In this document: in pieces, positions 52,355 to 62,008 of the stretch
Position numbering within the stretch: position 1 is the first letter of the stretch
Layout of the letters: every line of letters begins with the position of its first letter
NCBI RefSeq assembly: GCF_030719035.1
Contig: NZ_CP132203.1
Coordinates: 6,885,001-6,949,000, forward strand
Direction: 5' to 3'
Length of the DNA: 64,000 bases
DNA from: Hahella sp. HNIBRBA332
GTDB lineage: Bacteria; Pseudomonadota; Gammaproteobacteria; Pseudomonadales; Oleiphilaceae
Translations under genes and position numbers: made by a program
The notes under the pieces: generated by a model
The model's database searches: none
The model's input: the letters and a program-made list of their open reading frames with translations, nothing else
Told to the model about the DNA's origin: nothing

Positions 52355-53084
52355 CTTCACTCTGGTATACGCCCTTCTCAAATGTCTTTTCCCACATCTG
52401 CGTGACGCCGTTTGCATCATGTAGCAGCAGCGTACTGCTGCGGGTGCCGTAGTCCTTCGAAGTAATAAAAGCGGAGGAAAGCAACCGCTCCACCTCAACG
52501 CCTACGCCGGTATCCGGCAACAGGTAGTCCGGCGCGGCGGCGTCATCCGCCAGTAACGCCCAGAGTTCATCCTGATTCGGCCCAGTAATCGCAGAGGTGA
52601 ATCGGCGTTTGCCTGCAGTCAGTTTAGGCCAGGGCGTATTCAATAACCCATTGCTCAGACCGTATATGCCTGGCGTTAAGCGCTGGTACTGAGGCTCTTT
52701 GCGATTACTGAAATAAGCCAGGGTGGAGTCGGCAAGCATCATCAGGTTAAAGCCGCCGTAGGATTGGCTTGTCGGTTCCAGAGCGGCGGCGAAGTCGTCT
52801 ACTGACAGTTCCGACTCCAGGAAGCTTCTTACCAAGGATCCGCGGGATAGCTGCGCGGCTTCGCGGGGGCCGGAACGGTGGTTGGTGACGGCGGCGAAAC
52901 GGCCGTTCGTCGTCGCGCCCATCCAGGTCCCGCCTTCCTGCAAGTCGCGTCCTGCATAGATACGCGGGCGCTCTGGCCATTGCGTCAGAGGTTGGGTGGG
53001 GCGGGCATAAAACTCGTCGCGATTGGCGGCGGCGATCAGCGGAAACCGGGGATTCGCTTGGTAAGCGACAAATAGTAGGCACAT
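52296..53084 (-). CDS. NRDE-family protein (Ntn-hydrolase-like, TANGO2 family)
   Basis: The protein has 262 residues, beginning MCLLFVAYQANPRFPLIAAANRDEFY; the N-R-D-E motif names the family. Cys2 is in the position of the Ntn nucleophile. GGTWMGATTNGRFAAVTNHR and SRGSLVRSFLE are typical further blocks. Related eukaryotic TANGO2 is linked to haem and lipid metabolism, but the bacterial function is not established. The last 59 nt are antisense to the PilZ gene. It is divergent from the TSUP gene. Confidence 0.85.
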   Translation of the reverse strand: MCLLFVAYQANPRFPLIAAANRDEFYARPTQPLTQWPERPRIYAGRDLQEGGTWMGATTNGRFAAVTNHRSGPREAAQLSRGSLVRSFLESELSVDDFAAALEPTSQSYGGFNLMMLADSTLAYFSNRKEPQYQRLTPGIYGLSNGLLNTPWPKLTAGKRRFTSAITGPNQDELWALLADDAAAPDYLLPDTGVGVEVERLLSSAFITSKDYGTRSSTLLLHDANGVTQMWEKTFEKGVYQSEVSLSFPSPLAAPAIAGSDT

Positions 53085-53206
53085 AGGCTTGCTCCCAGAC
53101 GTGCGTGGAAATCGAAAAGCACAGAGTCCTTAATTTATGTATCATACCACCTTCTTTATACGGGGCTCCTGGTGGAGTGGCCTGATCCTATTTTGTTGGG
53201 GGCGAA

Positions 53207-54007
53207 ATGGTATTCCTGGCGTATTTGGCTTTAGGCGCGCTAGCGGGAGTGTTGGCCGGACTGTTCGGCATCGGCGGCGGATTGATAATTGTCCCTGCGT
53301 TGATTTTCAGCTTCGAACTGCAGGGCGTGGCCCCAAGCGTCGCCACGCACTTGGCCGTCGGCACTTCCCTGGCGACTATTATTTTCACCTCCATTAATTC
53401 GATTCGTGCGCATCATCAGAAGCAAGGGGTGAACTGGCGCGTGTTTCGTCCCATGGCGGTAGGGCTGATGGTTGGCGCGGTATTGGGCGCGCAGACGGCT
53501 TCATTGATGCCGGCGGCGCAGTTGAAGCTGGTCATCGGGATATTCGCCATTACCATCGGCGTACAGATGGCTCTGGCGCTGAAACCCAAGCCCCATCGAA
53601 GCCTGCCGGGGAATGGCGCTCTGGTCGGCGTGGGCGGCGGCATTGGTTGGGCCTCAGCCATATTCGGCATTGGCGGAGGCTCCTTGTCGGTGCCTTATCT
53701 GACATGGTGCAACGTGCGTATGCAGCAGGCGGTGGGCACTTCCGCCGCTTGCGGATTGCCGATCGCGTTAATGGGCGCCGTCACTAATATCTGGGAAGGA
53801 TGGAGCGAAGCGGCGTTGCCGGAATATAGTCTGGGGTTTATCTACCTGCCGGCGCTGGCGGGAATTGCGATAACCAGCATGCCGTTTGCGAGCCTGGGCG
53901 CCAAATTGGCTCATCGCCTGCCCGGAGACGTGCTTAAACGAATTTTCTCAGTGCTGCTGTTTGTTGTGGGTGGCCGGTTTCTATATCAAGCGTGGGGACA
54001 ATTGTGA
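53207..54007 (+). CDS. TSUP-family permease (TauE/SafE type)
   Basis: This inner membrane protein of 266 residues has about eight hydrophobic segments. Its two-fold repeat is visible as GLFGIGGGLIIVPAL (near residue 18) and AIFGIGGGSLSVPYL (near residue 150), the glycine-rich signature of TauE/SafE proteins that export sulfite or organosulfonates. The substrate here is unknown. Its stop overlaps the lgt GTG (GTGA). Confidence 0.9.
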   Translation: MVFLAYLALGALAGVLAGLFGIGGGLIIVPALIFSFELQGVAPSVATHLAVGTSLATIIFTSINSIRAHHQKQGVNWRVFRPMAVGLMVGAVLGAQTASLMPAAQLKLVIGIFAITIGVQMALALKPKPHRSLPGNGALVGVGGGIGWASAIFGIGGGSLSVPYLTWCNVRMQQAVGTSAACGLPIALMGAVTNIWEGWSEAALPEYSLGFIYLPALAGIAITSMPFASLGAKLAHRLPGDVLKRIFSVLLFVVGGRFLYQAWGQL

Positions 54008-54825
54008 CAGAACGTTGGTTTGACTATCCGAATATCGACCCGGTGGCTTTTTCCGTCGGGCCGCTAAGCGTGCATTGGTATGGGTTGATGTACTTGTTGG
54101 GGTTTGCCGCAGCCTGGATGTTGGGTAAACACCGTTCGCATCAGCCGCATGCGCCCATGAAGGAGCAGCAGGTAGCCGACCTGATCTTCTGGTGCGCCCT
54201 TGGTGTGGTGCTGGGTGGACGCGTTGGCTATGTCATTTTCTATAACTTTGATCAGTTTCTGGATGATCCTATCTGGCTGTTTGAAGTCTGGACCGGAGGC
54301 ATGTCGTTCCACGGTGGACTGATCGGCGTCATTATCGCCATGTGGGCCTACGGTCGTTCCTTGGGACTCTCATTCTTTCAGGTGGCGGACTTTGTCGCGC
54401 CGCTGGTGCCTATTGGTTTGGGCGCAGGGCGCTTAGGCAACTTTATCGGTGGCGAACTTTGGGGCAGAGCGACGGACGTTCCCTGGGCCATGGTGTTTCC
54501 GCGCGATCCATCGCATCTGGCGCGTCACCCTTCCCAGCTTTATCAGTTCGCCCTAGAAGGCGTCGCTCTGTTTTTAATCCTGTGGTTCTATTCCGCCAAA
54601 CCCCGTCCGCGCATGACTGTCTCCGGCCTGTTCCTGCTGTGTTACGGCTGCTTCCGTTTCCTGGTGGAGTTTGTGCGCGAACCCGATGCGCAGTTAGGCT
54701 ATCTGGCGTGGGACTGGCTGACCATGGGACAGGTATTATCAACCCCGATGATTGTGATTGGGGTAGCTTTCATTATTTATGGCCGCACCGTGTATGGAGC
54801 GGAAGCAAAAGCGGCGCGGAGTTAG
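54004..54825 (+). CDS. lgt: Prolipoprotein diacylglyceryl transferase
   Basis: Lgt attaches diacylglycerol to the lipobox cysteine of prolipoproteins (such as LpoA in this window). It has 273 residues and seven membrane spans. Conserved segments are VHWYGLMYLLGF, HGGLIGVIIAMW, and the phosphatidylglycerol-binding GAGRLGNFIGGELWGR; HPSQLYQFALEG follows. GTG 54004 overlaps the preceding stop; GTG 53992 is an alternative. It is followed by thyA, as in E. coli. Confidence 0.95.
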   Translation: MTERWFDYPNIDPVAFSVGPLSVHWYGLMYLLGFAAAWMLGKHRSHQPHAPMKEQQVADLIFWCALGVVLGGRVGYVIFYNFDQFLDDPIWLFEVWTGGMSFHGGLIGVIIAMWAYGRSLGLSFFQVADFVAPLVPIGLGAGRLGNFIGGELWGRATDVPWAMVFPRDPSHLARHPSQLYQFALEGVALFLILWFYSAKPRPRMTVSGLFLLCYGCFRFLVEFVREPDAQLGYLAWDWLTMGQVLSTPMIVIGVAFIIYGRTVYGAEAKAARS

Positions 54826-54835
54826 TAAACATCAT

Positions 54836-55630
54836 ATGAAACAGTATCTCGACATGATGCGCCACGTGCGCGAACAAGGGGCCGTCAAAACCGACCGCAC
54901 TGGCACCGGCACCCGCAGCGTTTTCGGTTATCAAATGCGCTTCGATCTGCAGCAGGGGTTTCCCTTGGTGACCACCAAGAAGCTACATTTGCGCTCGATC
55001 ATTTATGAATTACTGTGGTTTCTGAACGGTGATACCAATATCAAGTATCTGAAAGACAATGGCGTCAGCATCTGGGACGAGTGGGCGGATGAAAGCGGTG
55101 ATCTGGGGCCTGTTTATGGCTATCAGTGGCGCAGCTGGCCGGCGCCGAATGGCGAGCATATTGATCAGATTTCCAATGTGTTGGCGCAGATCAAACGCAA
55201 TCCGGACTCTCGTCGTCATATGGTGGTGGCGTATAACCCGGCGTTTGTGGATCAAATGGCGCTGCCTCCCTGTCACGCCATGTTCCAGTTCTATGTGGCG
55301 GAAGGGCGTTTGTCCTGCCAGTTGTATCAGCGTAGCGCCGATATTTTCCTGGGTGTGCCTTTCAATATCGCCAGCTACGCGTTGCTGACACATATGTTTG
55401 CGCAGCAGTGCGATCTGGATGTGGGAGATTTCATCTGGACCGGCGGCGACGTCCACTTGTACAACAACCACCTAGATCAAGCAAAAGAACAACTGGATCG
55501 TGAACCACGCCCGCTGCCGCAATTGCAGATTCGTCGTAAACCAGCGTCACTGTTTGACTATGAATTTGAAGACTTTGAGATCACTGGGTACGACCCGCAT
55601 CCTCATATCAAAGCGCCAGTGGCGGTATAA
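54836..55630 (+). CDS. thyA: Thymidylate synthase
   Basis: ThyA methylates dUMP using methylene-tetrahydrofolate, making dihydrofolate. The 264 residues equal the E. coli length. Motifs are DRTGTGTRSVFGYQMRF, the catalytic Cys in LPPCHAMFQFYV, QRSADIFLGVPFNIASYA and GDVHLYNNHLDQ. ATG 54836 gives the exact family N-terminus (MKQYLDMMRHV); the upstream frame overlapping lgt is rejected. folA, which recycles the dihydrofolate, follows 11 nt later. Confidence 0.97.
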   Translation: MKQYLDMMRHVREQGAVKTDRTGTGTRSVFGYQMRFDLQQGFPLVTTKKLHLRSIIYELLWFLNGDTNIKYLKDNGVSIWDEWADESGDLGPVYGYQWRSWPAPNGEHIDQISNVLAQIKRNPDSRRHMVVAYNPAFVDQMALPPCHAMFQFYVAEGRLSCQLYQRSADIFLGVPFNIASYALLTHMFAQQCDLDVGDFIWTGGDVHLYNNHLDQAKEQLDREPRPLPQLQIRRKPASLFDYEFEDFEITGYDPHPHIKAPVAV

Positions 55631-55641
55631 GGAGCAATGAT

Positions 55642-56139
55642 ATGAGCGCAGTTTTATCAATTGTTGTCGCCCGCGCCGAGAATGGCGCCATTGGGGTGGA
55701 AAATACGCTGCCCTGGCGCTTATCCAACGACCTGCAGTATTTCAAGCGCGTCACCATGGGCAAGCCGATTATTATGGGACGCAAGACCTTCGATTCGATT
55801 GGACGTCCGCTGCCGGGCAGAACCAACATTGTGGTGACCCGTAATAAAGACTGGCGTCACGATGGCGTCAGTGTGGCTCACTCTCTGGATGAGGCGGTAT
55901 CTCTGGCGGGGCGGGAGCAGACAGACGAGGTTATGCTGATTGGCGGCGCCGAGTTGTATCGGCAGGGGCTGGCGGTGGCGCAGCGCGTTTATCTGACGGA
56001 AGTAAAGACTTCCGTGCAGGGCGATGCGTTCTTCCCGGAGCTGAACCCCGCTGACTGGCGTGAAATGTCTCGCGAGTCGCACCCGGCGGATGAGAAAAAT
56101 CAGTATCCCCATGATTTTGTTGTCTTTGAGCGATCATAA
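55642..56139 (+). CDS. folA: Dihydrofolate reductase
   Basis: FolA reduces dihydrofolate from the ThyA reaction with NADPH. It has 165 residues (E. coli 159). Motifs are IVVARAENGAIGVENTLPW, LSNDLQYFKRVTMGKPIIMG (split here as LSNDLQYFK / GKPIIMGRKTFDSIGRPLPG), IGGAELY and the C-terminal PHDFVVFERS. The trimethoprim-target active-site Asp lies in LSNDLQ as usual. It ends 11 nt before hrpB. Confidence 0.96.
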   Translation: MSAVLSIVVARAENGAIGVENTLPWRLSNDLQYFKRVTMGKPIIMGRKTFDSIGRPLPGRTNIVVTRNKDWRHDGVSVAHSLDEAVSLAGREQTDEVMLIGGAELYRQGLAVAQRVYLTEVKTSVQGDAFFPELNPADWREMSRESHPADEKNQYPHDFVVFERS

Positions 56140-56150
56140 CGCCTCAGTCC

Positions 56151-58616
56151 ATGCTCCCTATCGACCACATTATCCCCGAGCTTCTAACCACCCTGGAAGC
56201 TCACTCCACTGTTCTGTTGCAGGCTCCTCCAGGGGCCGGTAAGACCACTCGGGTTCCTCTGGCGCTGCTGGATTCGCCCTGGCGCGATGAGCGCAAAATT
56301 CTAATACTGGAGCCTCGCCGGTTGGCGGCGCGCTCCGCCGCTCGCTTTATGGCGAAACAGCTGGGGGAGCCGGTTGGACGCCGAGTCGGTTATCGCACTC
56401 GCCAGGACACCAAAGTCTCCGCAGACACCTGTATCGAGGTGGTGACGGAAGGTATTTTGACTCGCCTGATTCAATCCGATCCTGCACTGGAAGACTATGC
56501 GGCGGTGCTGTTCGATGAATTTCACGAACGCTCTTTGCAAGCGGACCTGGGTTTGGCTTTAGTGCGAGAGAGCCAACAGGCGCTGCGCGAAGATCTGAGG
56601 GTGCTGGTCATGTCCGCGACCTTGGATACTGCGCCTCTGGCCAAGTTGCTGGAAAATGCGCCAGTGCTGACCAGTGAAGGGCGCGCCTATCCTGTGGAGG
56701 TGCGCTATCGCCCCTTGCAGCGGGAGCAGCGACCGGTGGAGAAAGCCGTCGCCGTGGTGCGTGAAGCGCTGGCGGAGGAAAGTGGCTCGCTGCTTGTGTT
56801 TTTACCCGGCGTGGGCGAGATCCGACGGGTCCATGATGCTTTGGTGGAGCATTTGCCAGGCGGGGTGCGATTAGCGCCTTTGTACGGCAATCTCAAAGCG
56901 GAAGAACAGGATCAGGCGATTCTGCCCTGCGTGGAGGGCGAACGAAAGGTGGTTCTCGCTACGGCTATAGCGGAAACCAGTTTGACCATTGAGGGCGTGC
57001 GCGTGGTGATTGACGCGGGTCTGCAGCGTCGCGCGGTCTTTGACGCCAATAGCGGCATGACTCGGCTTACGACGGGTAGAGTGTCGAAAGCGTCGGCGGA
57101 GCAGCGCAAAGGACGCGCAGGCAGGTTAGAGCCCGGCATATGTTATCGCCTCTGGTCGGAGACGGAGCAGCAAGGATTGGCGCCTTTTACCCCGGCGGAA
57201 ATACTGGAAGCCGATTTGGCCCCTTTGGTGCTGGAATTGGCCCAATGGGGGGCGCGTCAGCCACAGGATTTGGTCTGGCTGGACCCGCCGCCGATGGCGC
57301 ACTGGCGACAGGCGGTCGACACGCTGCAATGGCTGGACGCTTTGGACGACGCCGGCGCCATCACGACCCATGGGGAAAGCCTGCGTAAACTGGGTTTGCA
57401 CCCCCGTCTGGCCCATATGGTGTTGATGGGGAAAGCGATTGGCGCGCCGGTGCTTGCTGCAGAAGTGGCTGCGCTTCTGGGCGAGCGCGATCTGCTGGGT
57501 CGCGATGCAGGCGCGGATCTGCAGCAGCGTGTGCGGGCTCTGCGTGGGGAATACAAGGGCGCCGGGCTGGATCGCCGGCGTTTGGAAAGCGTGCGTCAGG
57601 ATGCGCGCAAGCTCATAGACGGCAAAGCCTCTGACGAGCTGGGGCTGGATGCGGTCGGCCGTTTGCTGGCGTTCGCTTATCCAGACCGCATCGCCCGGCG
57701 GCGCGCTGGCTCAACTCCCCGTTATCAACTCAGCAACGGGCGTGGAGCTGCGTTGGCGGAAGAAGACCCGTTGGGCCGAGAGGCCTGGTTGGTGGCGGCC
57801 GATCTTGATGGTCAGGCGAGGGAGTCGCGAATATTCCTGGCGGCGGCGCTGAGCCCTGTCGACTTTGCAGAGGACTTGAGCGCCCATATCGTTACGGAAG
57901 AGCAAGCGGATTGGGATGATCAGCGAGGCGCGGTGGTGGCGCGCCGAGTCAAACGGCTGGGCGCTTTGATTCTGGAAGAGCGGCCGGTTGCGGTGGGCCC
58001 TGAACTGGTGCGGGAAGCGCTGCTGACCGCCGTGCGCCGCAAAGGCCTGGACAGCATGCCATGGAGCGATGCCTCCCGGCAGTGGCGCGCCCGTGTGACA
58101 TTAATGCGCAGGCTACAACCGGATGCATGGCCGGAGTTGAGCGATGACGCCTTATTGGCGGAGCTGGAAAACTGGCTTGGTCCTTTTCTCAACGGTGTCT
58201 CCAACTGGGCTGGGCTGCAAAAGCTGGACTTGCTATCGGCCCTGAAAACATTGATTGACTACGCCGCGCAACAAACGCTCGACGCCCAGGCGCCGGTTGC
58301 GTTGACTATCCCTACCGGACAAAAAGTCACGCTGGATTATCTCCCTGAGAGCGGCCCCGTGCTTGCGGCCAAACTGCAGGCGCTGTTCGGCTGGACGGAA
58401 ACGCCGCGGGTGGCCGGAGGGCGAGTGCCTGTGGTGATTCATTTACTGTCGCCTTCACAAAGGCCGCTGGCGGTGACCAGCGATTTAGCCAGCTTCTGGC
58501 GCAACAGCTACCCGGATGTGCGTAAAGACATGCGCGGCCGTTACCCCAAACATCCCTGGCCGGAAGATCCTCTGACGGCGGAAGCCAAGCAGGGAACCAA
58601 GAAGCAACAGTTCTGA
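56151..58616 (+). CDS. hrpB: ATP-dependent helicase HrpB (DEAH family)
   Basis: This DExH-box helicase has 821 residues, close to E. coli HrpB (809). Motif I is PPGAGKTTRVPL, motif II is DEFHER, motif III SATLDT and motif VI QRKGRAGR. The helicase-associated and DUF1605-like regions follow, with the HrpB-specific C-terminal domain (LPESGPVLAAKLQALFGWTE, HLLSPSQRPLAVTSDLASFW). The RNA target is unknown. It shares direction and close spacing with folA. Confidence 0.95.
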   Translation: MLPIDHIIPELLTTLEAHSTVLLQAPPGAGKTTRVPLALLDSPWRDERKILILEPRRLAARSAARFMAKQLGEPVGRRVGYRTRQDTKVSADTCIEVVTEGILTRLIQSDPALEDYAAVLFDEFHERSLQADLGLALVRESQQALREDLRVLVMSATLDTAPLAKLLENAPVLTSEGRAYPVEVRYRPLQREQRPVEKAVAVVREALAEESGSLLVFLPGVGEIRRVHDALVEHLPGGVRLAPLYGNLKAEEQDQAILPCVEGERKVVLATAIAETSLTIEGVRVVIDAGLQRRAVFDANSGMTRLTTGRVSKASAEQRKGRAGRLEPGICYRLWSETEQQGLAPFTPAEILEADLAPLVLELAQWGARQPQDLVWLDPPPMAHWRQAVDTLQWLDALDDAGAITTHGESLRKLGLHPRLAHMVLMGKAIGAPVLAAEVAALLGERDLLGRDAGADLQQRVRALRGEYKGAGLDRRRLESVRQDARKLIDGKASDELGLDAVGRLLAFAYPDRIARRRAGSTPRYQLSNGRGAALAEEDPLGREAWLVAADLDGQARESRIFLAAALSPVDFAEDLSAHIVTEEQADWDDQRGAVVARRVKRLGALILEERPVAVGPELVREALLTAVRRKGLDSMPWSDASRQWRARVTLMRRLQPDAWPELSDDALLAELENWLGPFLNGVSNWAGLQKLDLLSALKTLIDYAAQQTLDAQAPVALTIPTGQKVTLDYLPESGPVLAAKLQALFGWTETPRVAGGRVPVVIHLLSPSQRPLAVTSDLASFWRNSYPDVRKDMRGRYPKHPWPEDPLTAEAKQGTKKQQF

Positions 58617-58687
58617 AAGGCTGAGCAACAAAGGATGCGTTGGTTGAGGGGAGGCTGCGCTGTATTAGGCGTGAAGTCGAAGTGAAG

Positions 58688-58714
58688 CCAGTGCGGAGTC
58701 AGGCTCCGCACTGG
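58688..58714. terminator. Perfect hairpin between convergent hrpB and ilvD
   Basis: CCAGTGCGGAG and CTCCGCACTGG form an 11-bp perfect stem with a 5-nt loop. No T run follows on either strand, so it may be a transcript-end stabiliser rather than a canonical terminator. Confidence 0.5.
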
Positions 58715-58730
58715 TGAGGACGTTGTCAGA

Positions 58731-60575
58731 TTACTTCAGTAACTCTTTATCGCGCACTGCGCCTTTATCGGCGGATGTCGCCAGCAGTGCATAGGCTTTC
58801 AATGCCGTTGTCACTTTACGTGGGCGTGGTTGCGCTGGCTTCCAGGCGTCGTCGCCTTTGGCTTCCATCGCTTGACGACGCTCATTGAGCTGCTCTGGCG
58901 TCAGGCTGACATTGATGCTGCGGTTGGGGATATCGATGATGATCTCGTCGCCTTCCTCAATCAGCCCGATGGCGCCGCCCGCCGCTGCTTCTGGAGAGCA
59001 ATGGCCGATGGATAAACCAGAGGTGCCGCCGGAGAAACGTCCGTCGGTGAGCAGGGCGCAGGCCTTGCCAAGCCCCTTGGACTTCAGGTAGCTGGTGGGA
59101 TACAGCATTTCCTGCATTCCCGGACCGCCTTTGGGGCCCTCGTAGCGGATGATCACTACATCCCCTTCTTTTACCTGATCGTTCAGAATGCCTTTCACAG
59201 CGTCATCCTGGCTCTCGAAGATTCTGGCTTTGCCTTTGAACAGCAGAATGCTTTCGTCGACCCCAGCGGTTTTTACGATACAGCCGTCTTCGGCGATGTT
59301 GCCGTACAGTACCGCCAGGCCGCCTTCTTTACTGAACGCATGTTCCGCGCTGCGAATACAGCCGTTCTCGCGATCCAGATCCAGTGAAGACCAACGCGTG
59401 GACTGGCTAAAGGCTTGCTGGGTTGGAATGCCCGCCGGACCGGCTTTAAAGAACTTGTGCAGTTCCGGATCGTTGTTGCGCATGACATCCCATTTGTCCA
59501 GGGCGTCTTTCATCGTGTCGCTGTGAACTGTGGGAAGGTCGGTATGCAGCAGTCCCGCGCGATCCAGTTCACCCAGAATCGCCATGATGCCGCCGGCGCG
59601 ATGCACGTCTTCGATATGATATTTGGGCGTGTTGGGGGCGACCTTACAGAACTGGCCGACCTTCCGCGACAGCTGGTCGATGTGGGTCATGCTGAAATCC
59701 ACCTCGGCTTCCTGGGCCGCCGCCAGCAGATGCAGAATGGTGTTGGTGGAGCCGCCCATGGCGATGTCCAGAGTCATGGCGTTTTCAAAGGCCTTGAAGC
59801 TGGCGATGGAGCGCGGCAGGACGGAAGTGTCTTCGTCTTGATAGTAGCGCTTGGTCAAGTCGACGATGCGGCGCGCTGCGGTCAGGAATAGCTGCTCACG
59901 ATCAGAGTGAGTCGCCAGCGTGGTGCCGTTGCCAGGCAGGGACAGACCGATGGCTTCAGTCAGACAGTTCATGGAGTTCGCCGTGAACATGCCGGAACAG
60001 GAGCCGCAAGTTGGGCAAGCGGAGCGTTCGTATTCTTCTGTCAATTCGTCGGAGGCGCTGGAGTCCGCTGCGATGACCATGGCGTCCACCAGATCCAGCT
60101 TATGTTCGGACAGCTTGGTTTTACCCGCTTCCATCGGGCCGCCGGAAACGAAAATCGTCGGGATGTTCAGGCGTAGCGCCGCCATCAGCATTCCCGGAGT
60201 GATCTTGTCGCAGTTGGAGATGCACACCAGCGCGTCGGCGCAGTGCGCGTTGGCCATATATTCCACGGAGTCGGCGATGATTTCCCGGGAGGGCAGGCTG
60301 TACAGCATGCCGTCATGCCCCATGGCGATGCCGTCGTCCACTGCGATGGTGTTGAATTCTTTTGCGACGCCGCCGGCGGCTTCAATTTCCCGGCATACCA
60401 ACTGGCCCAGGTCTTTCAAATGAACATGCCCGGGGACGAACTGGGTAAAAGAGTTCACAACGGCGATAATGGGTTTGGAAAAATCTTCGGTCTTCATACC
60501 GGTGGCGCGCCAAAGAGCGCGAGCCCCAGCCATATTACGGCCTTTGGTAGTGGTACTGGAGCGGTATTCGGGCAT
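58731..60575 (-). CDS. ilvD: Dihydroxy-acid dehydratase
   Basis: IlvD makes the 2-keto acids of the valine, leucine and isoleucine pathways, supplying LeuA substrate. It has 614 residues (E. coli 616). The Fe-S cluster cysteines fall in SNCDKITPGML and CPTCGSCSGMFTANSMNC; MAMGGSTNTILHLLA and LTDGRFSGGTSGLSIGHCSP (split SGLSIGHCSPEAA) are typical. It is read from its own promoter on the minus strand, with GGAG before the ATG. Other ilv genes are not in the window. Confidence 0.97.
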   Translation of the reverse strand: MPEYRSSTTTKGRNMAGARALWRATGMKTEDFSKPIIAVVNSFTQFVPGHVHLKDLGQLVCREIEAAGGVAKEFNTIAVDDGIAMGHDGMLYSLPSREIIADSVEYMANAHCADALVCISNCDKITPGMLMAALRLNIPTIFVSGGPMEAGKTKLSEHKLDLVDAMVIAADSSASDELTEEYERSACPTCGSCSGMFTANSMNCLTEAIGLSLPGNGTTLATHSDREQLFLTAARRIVDLTKRYYQDEDTSVLPRSIASFKAFENAMTLDIAMGGSTNTILHLLAAAQEAEVDFSMTHIDQLSRKVGQFCKVAPNTPKYHIEDVHRAGGIMAILGELDRAGLLHTDLPTVHSDTMKDALDKWDVMRNNDPELHKFFKAGPAGIPTQQAFSQSTRWSSLDLDRENGCIRSAEHAFSKEGGLAVLYGNIAEDGCIVKTAGVDESILLFKGKARIFESQDDAVKGILNDQVKEGDVVIIRYEGPKGGPGMQEMLYPTSYLKSKGLGKACALLTDGRFSGGTSGLSIGHCSPEAAAGGAIGLIEEGDEIIIDIPNRSINVSLTPEQLNERRQAMEAKGDDAWKPAQPRPRKVTTALKAYALLATSADKGAVRDKELLK

Positions 60576-60742
60576 GGTTATACTCCGTGGTTATTAAAAC
60601 AGCTAACGAAAAGCACTCATCGGCTACAGGATAGCAAACTTGCCTGACCCCATAAATTCTTTTGCCGATACAGGTCGCCGCAATCTGGATATAGGTCTAG
60701 ACTTGCTACTGTAGAGTGTGAGCCAACCGGAATGCGCCTCCC

Positions 60743-62008
60743 ATGTCATCAGAATCCCTTGATCAGGCAAGTTCAGACTTGTCGCGACTGAAGCACTTTT
60801 CTCTACTGGCCAAGCTGTCTGACCCGCAGTTGGTGGTTTTGTCCTCCCGAGCGGACTATCGACGCTACTCCAAAGGCGCCAAGATTCTCGACTTGGGAAG
60901 TCAGGACAGTTATGACTATTTTCTGTTGGAGGGCGAAGTGGCGCTGACGGCGGAAGATGGGCGTACTGCGTTGATCGCCGCAGCGTCTCAGGCGGCCCGC
61001 CAACCCATCGCGCATTTGCAGCCTCGTCGCTATGAGGTCAAAGCCAAGTCGCCCTGTGTGATGCTGGTGGTGGACCAGCCGACCCTGACCCGAATGCTCA
61101 AGGACGCGCCGCTGGATTACCAGATTGGCGAAGGCGTGTCGCAGGTGGACCGCACGGAACATCCCGCTTATTCGTTGATCACCTCGTTCTATCAGGACCT
61201 GAATGCGCACCGGCTGACCTTGCCAAGTCTGCCCGACATGGCGATGCGTATTCGCCATGTCACCGAACAACCGAATTTTCACCTCAACGATATCTCCAAG
61301 GTGATCGTACGAGATCCTGTGCTGACGGCGAAATTGATTCGTTCCGCCAACAGCCCCTTGTACAGAGGCTTCAAGGAAATTGAGTGCTGCGAGGACGCGG
61401 TGGTGCGCTTGGGACTGGACACCACGCGGCAGTTGATCACGATTTTCACGCTGCGGGAAATCTTCCGCAGCAAGAACGTCATGCTGCAAAAACGCATGAC
61501 CAAGCTGTGGCGACACTCCTCCGATGTCGGGGCGATCTCTTTTGTGCTGGCGCGCATGACGCCGGGCATCAAACCGGAGCAGGCGTTGTTGGCGGGTATT
61601 CTCCATGACATTGGCGTGGTGCCGGTGATCATGTATGCGGAAGAACATCCGGCGCTGCGGACTCACGAGGATATGCTGGAAACTCTGATTATGGAGCTGC
61701 GGCAGGAAATCGGTTGCGCTTTGCTGGAAAGCTGGGAGTTCCCTGACGCTTTCGTGGCGGCGGCGCGTCATGCTGAAGACTACATGTACGACTCCGGCCA
61801 GGAAACGCCTACTTATGCGGATCTGGTGATTGTGGCGCAGATACATTCATACATTGGTAAGCCTGAGCATGGCTCCATTCCGCCACTGGACCAGGTTCCC
61901 GCCTTCCATAAATTGGCTTTGGGTGAATTATCGCCGCAGCGTAGTCTCCAGGTGCTGCAAATGGCGGAAGAAGAAATAAACAGCGTGAGGCGTTTGTTGA
62001 CGGACTAA
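60743..62008 (+). CDS. cNMP-binding / HDOD-domain signalling protein
   Basis: The protein has 421 residues. An N-terminal CRP-like cyclic-nucleotide-binding domain (about 15-120: FSLLAKLSDPQLVVLSSRA, YFLLEGEVALTAEDG) is followed by an HDOD domain (about 155-350). The latter has LTLPSLPDMAMRIRHV, SKVIVRDPVLTAKLIRSANS, VRLGLDTTRQLI, and ILHDIGVVPVI, an intact-looking HD pair. HDOD domains usually do not hydrolyse c-di-GMP and often control chemotaxis or stress signalling; the output here is unknown. Its 3' end overlaps the convergent channel gene by 4 nt. The ribosome binding site is weak. Confidence 0.82.
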   Translation: MSSESLDQASSDLSRLKHFSLLAKLSDPQLVVLSSRADYRRYSKGAKILDLGSQDSYDYFLLEGEVALTAEDGRTALIAAASQAARQPIAHLQPRRYEVKAKSPCVMLVVDQPTLTRMLKDAPLDYQIGEGVSQVDRTEHPAYSLITSFYQDLNAHRLTLPSLPDMAMRIRHVTEQPNFHLNDISKVIVRDPVLTAKLIRSANSPLYRGFKEIECCEDAVVRLGLDTTRQLITIFTLREIFRSKNVMLQKRMTKLWRHSSDVGAISFVLARMTPGIKPEQALLAGILHDIGVVPVIMYAEEHPALRTHEDMLETLIMELRQEIGCALLESWEFPDAFVAAARHAEDYMYDSGQETPTYADLVIVAQIHSYIGKPEHGSIPPLDQVPAFHKLALGELSPQRSLQVLQMAEEEINSVRRLLTD

